A stretch of DNA of 64,000 nt, taken from NCBI RefSeq assembly GCF_963678635.1, contig NC_087064.1, positions 65,713,548-65,777,547 of the forward strand, read 5' to 3'. Both the position numbers and the translations under genes were made by a program. The notes below the pieces were generated by a model. The model made no database searches, was not told where the DNA came from, and saw only the letters and a list, made by a program, of their open reading frames with translations. Below are positions 22,602 to 32,377 of the stretch, one piece after another; within the stretch, counting starts at the first letter, position 1; each line of letters opens with the position of its first letter. Origin of the DNA: Symsagittifera roscoffensis. Its lineage: Eukaryota; Xenacoelomorpha; Acoela; Convolutidae.

Positions 22602-24050
22602 AAAGAGTACCTAGGCAGCGAGCCATTCAAGCTGCGAGTCGACAACAGGTCACTCAGCTGGCTGAAAACGTACTCAATGGACCAGAGCTACATTGGAAGA
22701 CGGATAGTTCGCCTGGACGGATACAACATGATAATTGAGCATAGGACAAGAGACAAACATCAAAATGCCGATAGCTTGAGTAAGAAGACGAGAGACAGGA
22801 ACAGAGGGAGGCGGATAGGCCAGAAATCAAAGATGGCTTCTTCTTCATGGATAAGGAAACGTATGATAGCCTTCCACTCACGAGATGGCTCGAAAAGTCT
22901 GGCAAACCCATAGAGGATCACCCGGAACTACCAAAGGAACGTCCAGAGAAAACAATCTTGAAAAAGACCGGAGGGATGCCGATAGGGATAATGCTCAAGT
23001 CAAAAATTGTGAGGGGATCTCAACCAATTAGAAACTGGAAATGCACAGATAAATGAAGACTTGATGAGATTACTCGAGAAACTGGCAGTCGATAAACCTG
23101 TGGTACAAGATAAGGGTGCAGAAGAACCAGAGGTCACGATATTGAGAAGAAATGCGGATGGTAAAGAGGACTCCTCGAAAGAAAGGAAACCTGATGGAAG
23201 AGAAGTCGTGCAGTCATTGGTTGATAGGATCCCTGAGGACGTACTTGAGAGGACTATGGTCAGGAAGAAGAAGGTAGCATTCAAGGAGTAGGCTGAGCAC
23301 CCGGGACTGGGTCAAGAGTCCGGGGAGAGGGGCAGTGCAGAGGAAGATGCTGAGGAAGAAAATTTGTCCGGGGAGCGTGAAGAACGGGATGAAGACTCAG
23401 AGAAAAGCAACGATGATCAAGATAGTCGTTGCATGATACTGGCAGAAAAGAAGATGAGGCACCGCGACAGAGAACTACAGACGGATCCCTCATCAGGAAC
23501 GTACAACTTGGATCAACAGGAAGTGCGAGGGGGTGAAGAACTTGAGAAAATTGCAGTATCGAGGAAACCGTTCAGGGAGCTATCGTGCAACTCAAATGTC
23601 AGAACAAACCTGGTGCCAGAAGATGACAGAAAGATCTTGAGGAGGATAGTTTGCGTAAAGCTGAAAGATGACATCCACAGTCCTGGAAAAATGAATGGTC
23701 AGATAATGGCACTAAAAGAACACGTCAAGCCGAGATATAGGCTGTCGGACCTAATACGGACCCAAAAGAATGACAAGATGACAAATAACCTCTCCAAGTG
23801 GATCCGGACGGGGACCAAAGAGAGGGGGACCTGGAAGAAGACAGCTACAAGATCTTGAGCCAGTTCTACAAGGAAAGGAAGGATTTGCTCTATCATACAG
23901 CTGATGGGGTGGTAGCATGCAGGAGAAAGGATAAGGAGAAGATAATACACAAGCATAACCTCATCATACTGCCACAGTTGTACCAGACGAAAGTGTTATT
24001 CAGATCGAATGATCAAATGGGGCACCAGGGGATAGACAAGGTGCAACAAA
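22602..24050 (+). pseudogene. RNase H end, acidic linker and start of integrase zinc domain, right copy
   Basis: This corresponds to the first 370 residues of the left open ORF but carries frameshifts near 22790, 22900 and 23050 and a TAG at 23289. From 23757 to 24050 it encodes sequence missing on the left, including the H-x(n)-H half of the integrase HHCC motif. Homology then stops at the AAT repeat. Confidence 0.75.
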
Positions 24051-24051
24051 G

Positions 24052-24094
24052 AATAATACATAATAATAATGATAATAATAATCATAATAATATG
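24052..24094. repeat. AAT-rich microsatellite
   Basis: Runs of AAT with ATG and ATC variants mark the point where the right gypsy copy ends and unrelated sequence begins. A break and repair at this tract would explain the truncation, but that is inference. Confidence 0.8.
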
Positions 24095-24134
24095 AATTTA
24101 GCGTACGCAAGGGGTTTCCCCACAGTTTCAGTTA

Positions 24135-24347
24135 CGTTAGTTAGACATATTTCTGCAGTTATTTCGGGTACAGTCGCACAGAATTTTCCAGCTACAGGGG
24201 TTGGAGTCATCGAATCTTTTCTCGAAATGCTACCACATCCATTGCAGCAACCGTCCTTTGAGTCCTATCGTGTTGGTAAAGTCCACTTTTTGAGGAACTA
24301 AATTAGCCAGCCTCTTTGCATGAAACTAGAAATATGTCTAACTAACG
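24135..24347. mobile_element. 213-bp inverted-repeat element with perfect 20-bp ends
   Basis: CGTTAGTTAGACATATTTCT at 24135-24154 is repeated as an exact reverse complement at 24328-24347. The interior has no gene. No target-site duplication was found. It sits between the broken right gypsy copy and another gypsy fragment. Confidence 0.65.
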
Positions 24348-24379
24348 GCTCCTCCTCGAGGCTTGTTGTTAATCATTCG

Positions 24380-24865
24380 CAACAAGCCTGACGCTGATAG
24401 TGAGATGTCCCCCGCTCAGTTAGTGTTTGGACGACCGTTGAGGGACGTTTATGCATTTGCAATACAGCAGGACAATTTCACGCACCACCTTGTTCCTTCC
24501 GTGTGGCGGGATGCCTGAAAGAGAAGGAATCTGCTCGACGGTCTCGCTGGACGCAGACGCTAGAGAACGTAAACCAAGGTGCAAGACCATTAGAGCCACT
24601 GAGGGTCGGTGACAGGGTGTTTGTGCAGAATCAAGTAGGTAGTCATGCTAGGAAGTGGGATCGGCCAGGTGTAGGGGTTGAGGTAAGAGCCAATGATCAG
24701 TACGTGGTTAAATTAGACGGGTCTGGAAGAACGTCACTGAGGAATCGTCGGTTTCTGAGGAGGTATACAATGCCCCAGTCCTCCCTGGTGGGGGGGGGGC
24801 ACGATCCTCCAGTGGTCAATCTGAAGGCTACAGTTTACCGCAGTTGCCTCCCGGGTCGAGATCCC
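24380..24865 (+). pseudogene. Ty3/gypsy integrase C-terminal fragment (third family)
   Basis: Near 24390-24460 a frame reads MSPAQLVFGRPLRD, the conserved motif after the integrase catalytic core in mag/SURL-like Ty3/gypsy elements. The next frame (24503-24889) has the C-terminal part with LRVGDRVFVQNQVG, DQYVVKLDGSGR and RNRRFLRRY. The family differs from the palindrome element. A frameshift near 24510 and a G-run near 24790 break it. Its 3' end appears to resume at 28215. Confidence 0.75.
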
Positions 24866-25084
24866 GCCCAAAAACCGCTCAAGATATGAGCGGTTTGAGC
24901 GGTTTTTCAGCAAGATTTGAGCGGTTTGAGCGGTTTGGGCGGTTTCTCTGGAAAAATCGCTCAAACCGCTCAAATCTTGCTTGAAAAACCGCTCAAAAAA
25001 CGCTCATTTCTTGAGGTGATTTTTGAACGGTTTTTCAAGCAAGATTTGGGAGGTTTTTGAGCGGTTTTTGAGCGGTTTTATAAA
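24866..25084. repeat. Left GAGCGGTTTT decamer array
   Basis: About a dozen copies of the decamer in both orientations, interspersed with GCAAGATTT. The whole can fold on itself as an imperfect hairpin. Confidence 0.85.
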
Positions 25085-25610
25085 GAAAACCGATTGAAAC
25101 AAACAAAAAGGCCTCGAAAGGTAATGTGACCCCGGGTTCACCTCCATAAACCGAAAATGCTTATCTTACAAAATGCCGCATCAAATTTATGGAAAAATGC
25201 TAATCATACAATTTTCATACAAATTCAAAATACCGTTGAAAAAAGATTTAACCTAGTTTTTCCGGCTATTTGAACCAAATACAACAATCTGGTGATGAAA
25301 AATAACTACGTTTACTTCTTTGAAAAAATTGGTTATCATACAATTTCCATTTATGAAAATTGTATGATAACCATTATTTATGAAAGGCAAGATTTTCAGA
25401 AATTGTTAAAACTTGTCTATAAACAAATTTAAGTTACTTAGAAGTGCTTTTGCTCAATTTAAAGGACATTGCACATCAAAAATGATTATTTAATTTGAAG
25501 CTAAAAAACTGTTTATTCTACAATTTCCATATATGAAAAAATGTTAATCCTACAATTTCCATATATGAAAAAACGCTTATCCTAGAGTTTTTTTCACAAT
25601 TTACTGAGTC
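25085..25610. repeat. TCATACAATTTCCAT palindromic repeats
   Basis: Copies of CATACAATTT(C)CAT and CTACAATTTCCATATATG recur at about 25195, 25340, 25525 and 25555. A hairpin at 25330-25371 pairs GGTTATCATACAATTTCCAT with its near-exact complement. A related copy is at 63713-63860. No gene. Confidence 0.7.
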
Positions 25611-25639
25611 TGTGAAACTATAGGAAACGCGGGTTGCCC

Positions 25640-26060
25640 ACCATAGAAGATAATGCGCAACATTACACATCCATGCATGATTTGTCTGGAAAATGACTTA
25701 TCATGCGCAGCACATACATTTGATTCAAAAACCCTTAAAATAGCTTTTTAACTGATTAAATCAGTAGTAAAACGATTTTTCATCATTATGCTGGCTGTTG
25801 GTAGATGTGAAAAATTTTCACCATGCAAAACATACGTCGCAACATATATGGTGCTATGTATGGAAGAAGTTTTTAAAAAGTCTCTGAAAAATTGTTGAAA
25901 TAACAAGTTAATTGACAAAATGACTGAGAAAACGTATCTGTAGTACAAGTTACACATTTAATAGAATTTGATTTTTTTTTCACCATGCAAATCATACGTC
26001 GCAACCTATATGATGATACGTACGAAAAATAAGTTTCCATGAAAAAATGCAAAATTTGAT
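25640..26060. repeat. CCATGCAAA-CATACGTCGCAAC repeats
   Basis: CACCATGCAAAACATACGTC occurs at about 25818, and a near copy, CACCATGCAAATCATACGTC, at about 25980. Both are followed by GCAACNTATATG. Related inverted forms lie at 27540-27810, so these could be ends of a nested element of about 2.1 kb. No gene. Confidence 0.6.
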
Positions 26061-27535
26061 TTAAAACAAACAAACAAAACAAAAAAGTACAATGCCTTAT
26101 CTTGTAATCAATATTTTTCATTTGTATAAGTATGTTGAGATATCTGATAAAAGTTTTCAATTAAAAGCAAAACGCAAATTTCGAATTTTTTAAACAAAAG
26201 CAACTAAGAAAAAAGTAACAATTAATTTATGTAAGTAACTAAACAAATATTTTTTTTGCAGCAACGTAATGAAACCAATGGATTGACGGACATTGGAGAA
26301 CATAATTACATAATTAGTTGGACATTTGTTTCAGTTTCGAAAAATAAGAATTTTTTAGAATTGCTCATTTTTATCTTGAACAGTATGAAAACGAAATTCG
26401 TTTCAAGTTTTGTCCAGTAGAATGAAACGCTTAGATTACGTGTGGAAAGCTCTCGCATCTCCGAAAAATTCTGGAAATAAATTGGTACGACTTTCTGCAC
26501 AGTGCCATTGTGTTCGGATTGGTACGACGAATCTTTGTTAAGTTTCGCAAAACGTTATCACTAAAACCGCAGTGTTTTGAAGAAACACGCAACAGTTTTT
26601 CATCAAGTTTCTGAGGTGATAAGGACCTTGCAAGACCTGTCAAATTGTTAAGGTTAGGTGCGCAAAACTGCTGAAGCATCGTTCAAGACGAAAAAAGCTA
26701 ATGAGCTCTTTCCATAGTATCAAAGACGGAGAGCAACAAAATTTGATTCACTTTCTAAAGGCTAAATTGAAATCCTTAGAATGCATTGATTTTGGTAGAA
26801 CGTCAATTACGTATCTTTGATATTGTGATTGAGATTAGTTTTTCAGCTTCAAAAAAATCAATTTTAGAGTGGTCGATATTATAAAACACACAATTTTTGT
26901 TTTGACTCGTCAATCTTTTTTTAAGGTTTCTGTTTTGTTAACCATTGAGTTAACCGCCCTAATTTGTTTTGAAACTAAAACAATCAGAAAATTTGAACGG
27001 TTTTTATCAAAAATTAATTTTTGTACTGATGATTTTTTTGTTAATTCAATGTCGCAACGCTTCACTTTATCACATATGTCATTAGATTCAAATGCGTTGC
27101 TAATGCTTCAACTTATCGTTTTATATTGTTTTAGAACTGAAAATCATCAGAAATTTTGAAATTTTTTGAGCAAAAAAATTGAATCTTATACTGATGATTT
27201 TTAGTTAACTCATGGTCGCATTAATACTTCAACTAATTTTTCATAATTCTGGATTCATATAAATTTACAACTTCTAGTACATATTTTTAAAGCGCTCGGA
27301 ACCTTGGATTTAAAAAAAATGAAAATTCTTTGCAATTTTTGCTTTTTATCTTCACGATTTTTGAGTTTTTTAAAGATCTTTACCAATCTTCAAGATTTTT
27401 GACACGATACCAAGTTTTCATAGATTTTTTCTTCAAGGTTTTTCAGAGAATTTTCAAGATTGTCAAAGATCGCAAAGGTTGCTGGGCCTGGGTTATAATA
27501 TATGGTTCCTCGTTAAACCATACGTGGAGCCATAA
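26061..27535. other. AT-rich interior of the foldback-like insertion
   Basis: No ORF longer than about 100 codons and no recognisable protein motif. A loose direct repeat (AACTNAAAACNATCAGAAATTTTGAA) occurs near 26970 and 27135. Confidence 0.5.
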
Positions 27536-27539
27536 ACTT

Positions 27540-27810
27540 TTCCATCATGGTAAGCTTGCGTCGCGTCATGCATGATACCGTAGTAATCATACATTGCAAG
27601 CATACATGGTGGCATATGACTTCTCTGACAAAATTACCTGAGCAACAGCTCTGATAAAATTATCAAAATTATCTAATTTGAAGTCCCTCATAAAAAATGT
27701 GCAACCATACGTCGCGCCATGCTTGGAAAATGTGTTATTTTGACATAAAAATACGTCGGCAATTTTTCATGGCTTCCATGGAACCATGCATGGTGCGACG
27801 TTTAGTTGCA
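27540..27810. repeat. ACGTCGCGNCATGC repeats, partly inverted
   Basis: GCGTCGCGTCATGCATGATAC, CATACGTCGCGCCATGC and CCATGCATGGTGCGACG all occur here, related to the repeats at 25640-26060. The CATGCATG core makes each unit self-complementary. Confidence 0.6.
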
Positions 27811-27854
27811 CATTTTGGTCAACCCACGCCAAGATGCAGTTGAAATGTGAAGCA

Positions 27855-28210
27855 TGCTTTGAGCGGTTTGAGCGTTTTTTTTTAGACAATTACGCTCAAA
27901 ATCTTGCTTGAAAATGAGCGGTTTGAGAGGTTTTTGAACGGTTTATCTAAAAAAACCGCTCAAAAACCGCGCAAGATTTGAACTGTTTTGAGCGGCTTAT
28001 CTTAAAAATCCGCTCAAAAACCGCGCAAGATTTGAACGGTTTTGAGCGTTTTTTTTAGATAAACCGCTCAAAACCGTTCAAATCTTGCGCGGTTTTTGAG
28101 CGGTTTTTTTAGATAAACCGTTCAAAAACCGCTCAAACCGCTCATTTTGCAGCAAGATTTTGAGCGTAATTGTCTAAAAAAACCGCTCAAACCGCTCAAA
28201 TCTTGCTTCA
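27855..28210. repeat. Right GAGCGGTTTT decamer array, long hairpin
   Basis: A palindrome of about 350 bp. Its inner stem, 28023-28048 against 28065-28090, is 26 bp and perfect (GCGCAAGATTTGAACGGTTT...), and weaker pairing continues outward almost to both ends. Every arm is built from AAACCGCTCA units. Confidence 0.85.
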
Positions 28211-28214
28211 AATT

Positions 28215-28560
28215 AGGTGAAAAATCTCGACTCGGGCTGAGTTTACCCTCACTGATGGAACAAAGGTAGTTGAGGCACCGGTACAGCAACCAGGACAGCA
28301 AAGTGAGGAGGAGCCGATGCCGCTTACAGTCGATACGACGTCCGATCAGTTACAGTGGTGCTACCGGAATCGACAGTTGGGCGGGGGACTCTAGGGGACA
28401 CCATGGAGAAGTTGAAGCCTCAAGTGGTGCCGGAAGATTGGCCAGTCGAGAGCAGTGAACGAAGGTCAGGGCGTACTCGGAAGGCCAGGTTGTTTTATCA
28501 GCCAGAGTCTGGTAACTTGGTTGCTTTGTATCTCTGGCTCGGGGGATGTAGAGATACGGC
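28215..28560 (+). pseudogene. Probable 3' end of the split gypsy pol
   Basis: One frame reads GTKVVEAPVQQPGQQSEEEP; a later frame reads SSERRSGRTRKARLFYQP, the basic RRSGR-type tail found after the integrase C-terminal domain in Ty3/gypsy Pol. Its orientation matches 24380-24865, consistent with one pol interrupted by the 3.3-kb insertion. Confidence 0.5.
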
Positions 28561-28609
28561 CTGTGTGTATGTTAAGTTCCTTTTAATATGGAAATTGTTG
28601 CTTGTTTGA

Positions 28610-30420
28610 TTTCAGATATTGCGTGAAGCATTGTTTCAATTGACGTTGTATTCAACGAAGAGTTTTCTTCAATGAGCAGGACAAACCAACAGCAATGGCG
28701 AGAAAAGCAATGAAAACATATGACAAAAGCTTATGAAAAGAAAAATTTATGAGAAAAAATTACAGATTTTGATTAGCCAATAGTTTACAGAAATCGAAAA
28801 CGGCTCTGATAGTTTGATCTTGAAAATAGAAAAAGATACCAAAAACACACTACTCGAAATGAAAAAACAAAAACTCATAAGTGACAATGTTTATTCAAAA
28901 CTCAGAACTATCGGAGCTCAGCCCACTAGGTTATACGCTTTGGCTTAAGTACATAAGAGTGAAATACCACTCCTTCCGGATCAATCATTTCCTGGCAGTA
29001 GTTGTCATAAGCTGACCCCCCTTTTGAAAAGGTTCCTGGCGCGAGCATTGAAACATCTACTTGAATGCTTGAGAAAAAATCGAAAAATAAATACTCGACG
29101 AAAATGAACAAAATGTTTCACTAGAGGTTTAGAGTTTGTACTCAAACGTTCCCGTATCGAAAGTTTTCCGTATCGTAAGATTGCCTTACGTAAATTGTAA
29201 ACAACGCACCAGATATTGAGCGTTCAACTCTTAAGATGCTATTTAAGTTAGCCGTGACAAATGTTTATTTCAAAAGCAATAGAAAATGGTACTGTCAAAA
29301 TAAGGGTAAGCCATGGTGAATCTTTGTCAGTAGTTCTGGTTAATATTCGGATACAATGATTCGAAGGAGTATTAAAATAACAAAAAAACCATCTGAAAAT
29401 GTCGAAAATGCAGTAAAGAGTTTGTTTGGAACAGTAAAGGTGTTGAATAAGAAAAATATGTAAATTGGTTTCATGCTAAGGATCAAAACATCAGTAACGA
29501 CGAATACTAAAAATTGGGAGATATAGTATGATACTGCGAATTCTGTCGTAATTTACTGGACATTTAACTGTGAGTAATGAAAAAACACTGTTAGACGACA
29601 TAATTTATAGAGCAAAAGAGGACCCGAATATGTTGAAATCGTTGCATAGGAACTTACAATCTTCTAAAAAAAGCCAACGAGAGATGGGAATTTGCTTTTT
29701 AGGACATGATCATTGTAGTAAAACAACAAACGAAAATCAAATGATACTGAAACCATTTTGAGCTTTCATAGCTGCGCACCCCTCCAGCATAAAAAGAGCA
29801 ATACACAGGTTGTTTCGATGTACCAGTAACTGGAACAATTTCGACGAAGCGTTGAAAATCAACAAGGAAATTTGAAAGAAAAATTAATACCCAGAATCCT
29901 GGACATCAAAAAATGTAAATAGTAACTTAGAAAAATCACAAGCGAAACATCAAAAAATTAAAAACTTCAGACAAAGCAGAAATTGAAAGCTGTCTTGAGA
30001 AAGTTGATAAACCGATGTTTTTTTTAAATGTCGAGGAAACTTAACGAGGAAATTGAAACATCAAGCCCGGTTTTGATCATTTTCACAACGCAAAAAATGA
30101 AGACTTGCCTGCCATCGCTTCAAAAACTAAACACTTTAAATGCAAAAAGACAACTAATTTTACTAAGCAAGCGTAAGTCACACAAATTTTCTTGGTTATA
30201 TATATTTTTTACAATATAATGAAATAATGCTTAGAGTTTCAACAACAGTTAAATTTAAATTGTTTTTATGTTGATTTTCCATTTGTTGCCATAGAAAGAT
30301 CTTCACGAAAAATAGATAGGAAATATTCCATGAACTTAAATTTCATAGTCTTGTAAGATAAATTGCTGCTGTTTATGTTTGAGTTTGCATAATGAAATTA
30401 GTTCCAAAAGAAAATTGAAT
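28610..30420. other. AT-rich DNA with small unassigned ORFs
   Basis: No family recognised. A minus-strand ORF at 28926-29111 ends with a stretch of balanced composition (APGTFSKGGSAYDNYCQEM) that could be an exon or TE relic. Plus-strand ORFs at 29570-29761 and 30028-30219 are Lys/Ser-rich with no known motif. None has enough support to be called a gene. Confidence 0.4.
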
Positions 30421-30423
30421 TTT

Positions 30424-30960
30424 CTAAAAAACTATTTTCGATATAATGACTGCTGAATCTTGCTTGAAAATGTAGTTTTTTAGATCTATTGATCTCATCA
30501 ATTGTGTTGAAAACGTACTTGATTTTTGTGTATGCCGGTAGTAGTTTTTGTTTGAGTTTCCATAGATGGCAACTTTTTTTTCTACCTTGTTTTCCAGCTT
30601 AAGATCGGACGAAGAATGAAATTTTCTTCTGTCACAGCAGGTCTTTTTTGCCCAACTCAGTTGTTTTTCATGCGATATTATTAAATTGGATGTTAAGCTG
30701 CTTAATAATTTGTGATTGATAGAATCGAAAGCTTTTGAAAGATCTAACAAAGATACAGCAACGTTTTGTTTTCATCCACTGATTTGCGAAAGAAGTCAGT
30801 GCAATAAAGGATGGCATCCATCGTTGAATATGAGTTTCTAAAACCAAATTGGGTGTTGCTGAGCAGGTTAATAGATAATAAAATTCATTTATTTGTTTGT
30901 GTAGTAGTTTCTCAAAAACTGTAGAGATTGCACCTAATTCTACGGGGTTGTAACCGTCGC
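30424..30960 (-). pseudogene. LINE reverse-transcriptase fragment
   Basis: Read on the minus strand, 30960-30750 gives VFEKLLHKQIN and TQFGF/R-type motifs in broken frames, and 30750-30424 begins MLDLSKAFDSINHKLL, the D-(x)-KAFD motif A of non-LTR reverse transcriptases. The endonuclease and YADD region are missing. It is a different and older relic than the LINE at 41.3-45.9 kb. Confidence 0.75.
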
Positions 30961-32118
30961 GACGAAGCCAATTGACTTTTAATATCTTTAAGGCACAACG
31001 AATGTGTTACGTTTTTTAGAATATACGGTGAACGGATCTTACTTGGCTTTCAAGTGCATGTGCATAATAAACGCATAGCAGGGTCTTGACTCCCCAGACA
31101 ACCTGCAACCTGGTTATATATAAAAACTGGGCTGAAAAAATTTAGAGTTTTTTTCACGGACGGTTACAAATTAGACCCAGTATTGGCAGATTTGCCCCTT
31201 TCGTCGCCCCCGAACACTGAAACGCTCAATAAAAAATTCCATACCGAGTTAAAATCAAAAGTTCAGTGCCTAGAGTAGATAATAGAGGCGAACATATTCC
31301 TGAATTAGTTTGTAGGCACCGGGCCTCTGTTTCCAGGCTCTTGAGGAATAACATCTCTATGTCTCCAAATTCCGCTATCAAGATTGTGTGGTCGATCCCA
31401 ATTTCACCACTAGACCTTGCAGCCTCTTTCAATTTTATCCTGAACACTTATTGTCCCAGGTGTTCGATATCGTTAGCTATTCATCTTATTCTTCAAGCGA
31501 CCGGTCTCGCTTGTAATTTCAGATGTTGTCTAACTTTGTTTTAATTTTGCCCATTATGGCGGTTTGCTTCTCTTATCGAAACGAATTCTCGCATTTGGAA
31601 GTTTTTTTTTCAGTTTTTTTTTTTGATTTTTTTTTATTTCTCAATTTTTTTCTCGTTTTCCATTAATTTACAACGTGTTAATTTGTTTATCGTCATACCC
31701 CGCATGCCCGGAGTTTTTGACTGTGACTTCTTGGTGGAATGGCACAATATCAAAAAAGCACTTTCATATATTTGCACAGAAATTGCGTGATGTCACCATG
31801 GCGTAGATAGTGTTCACGAGGCGGATATTTATGAGATACAAAAAAATTTACACGTTAGAATTGGATGGATGTATAACCTTCATGTCGGACAAATGTTCAG
31901 GCATCTCACCCCTATGTAGAGATGAACAAAAACCTGGAGATTTTTGTCGGTCATCATCTACGACAGTGTGGAGGCGTTGGTTAGAACTCGGAATGCTGTT
32001 AAAAGATACTCGATTAGAACGTGTACACTAAAGTCATTTTTTAATTTATTCAGAGGCAGGGACCCGACACTGAAACTTTTGCCCCAAAGTATGAGAAAAT
32101 ATGACAAAAATTTTCAAT
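30961..32118. other. No supported gene
   Basis: Overlapping ORFs of 60-90 codons on both strands at 31226-31544 have no recognised motif. T-rich tracts occur near 31610-31660. This is the pre-insertion flank of the LTR element at 32124. Confidence 0.4.
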
Positions 32119-32123
32119 CTCGT
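32119..32123. other. Target-site duplication, 5' side (CTCGT)
   Basis: CTCGT directly precedes the left LTR and is repeated directly after the right LTR at 39226-39230. A 5-bp duplication is usual for Ty3/gypsy integration. Confidence 0.9.
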
Positions 32124-32377
32124 TGTGGTACCGTGTAGTACTGCTGCCACAGTAACCTTGGAGAATAGTGCTATTTATTCTGATATGTATTGTTATTATT
32201 ATTCAAGGCCGTTCATGCAGGCCAAACGCAATAGTCAGTTAGGACATTGCTGTTGAGAGAGAGACATGAAAAGACAGGCATGATCTCAGATCTAAAATAA
32301 GACAAGTTAGCAGTCTTAATTAAAACGTTTTACTTATTCTGTTTTATAATACTTGAGTTAAGCCAACAGCTATCACA
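32124..32377 (+). repeat. 5' LTR, 254 bp
   Basis: Begins TGTGGTACCG and ends GCTATCACA (TG...CA termini). The LTR should carry the element's promoter and polyadenylation signals; TTTTATAATAC near the 3' end is AT-rich, but I cannot assign a TATA box safely. Confidence 0.95.

Larger units (their letters stand above)
4475..23757. repeat. Large imperfect palindrome: inverted retroelement copies around a 490-bp spacer
   Basis: Sequence from 4475 to 13752 matches the reverse complement of 14243-23757. Mirror landmarks are the gag start (10633 and 17637), minisatellite (11000 and 17000), 69-bp repeats (12250 and 15700), RT MIEPSK codon (6599 and 21600) and RNase H TAA (5674 and about 22599). Over about 170 nt of RT the arms agree at roughly 92 percent by eye. 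Indels are frequent. The arms stop matching where the left copy has lost the integrase N-terminus. Confidence 0.85.
14243..24050 (+). mobile_element. Ty3/gypsy-type retrotransposon, right copy (3'-truncated)
   Basis: Same family and order as the left copy but on the plus strand: leader with 69-bp repeats and minisatellite, gag, NC, protease, RT, RNase H and the acidic linker. It keeps a stretch of about 290 bp before the integrase that the left copy has lost, including the first half of the zinc-binding domain (LFRSNDQMGHQGIDKVQQRI). It breaks off at an AAT microsatellite at about 24052. The rest of the integrase, the macro-like domain and ORF3 are absent. Confidence 0.85.
24866..28210. mobile_element. 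Foldback-like insertion bounded by palindromic decamer arrays
   Basis: Arrays of AAACCGCTCA / TGAGCGGTTT occur at 24866-25084 and 27855-28210 and enclose about 2.8 kb of AT-rich DNA. Flanks on both sides look like parts of one gypsy pol 3' end, so the block is probably one insertion. Short-repeat TIRs are the hallmark of foldback elements. An outer inverted match, CCGGGTCGAGAT against ATCTCGACTCGG, occurs at the edges. No transposase is recognised. Two independent palindromic repeats could also explain the pattern. Confidence 0.5.

Noticed and set aside
27855-28210. Regularly recurring decamers considered as a CRISPR-like array
   Set aside because: Units occur in both orientations without unique spacers; this is a palindromic repeat in a eukaryotic genome.
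31226-31544. Two opposing ORFs of 73 and 92 codons
   Set aside because: Neither shows a motif and they overlap on opposite strands; no evidence favours either.
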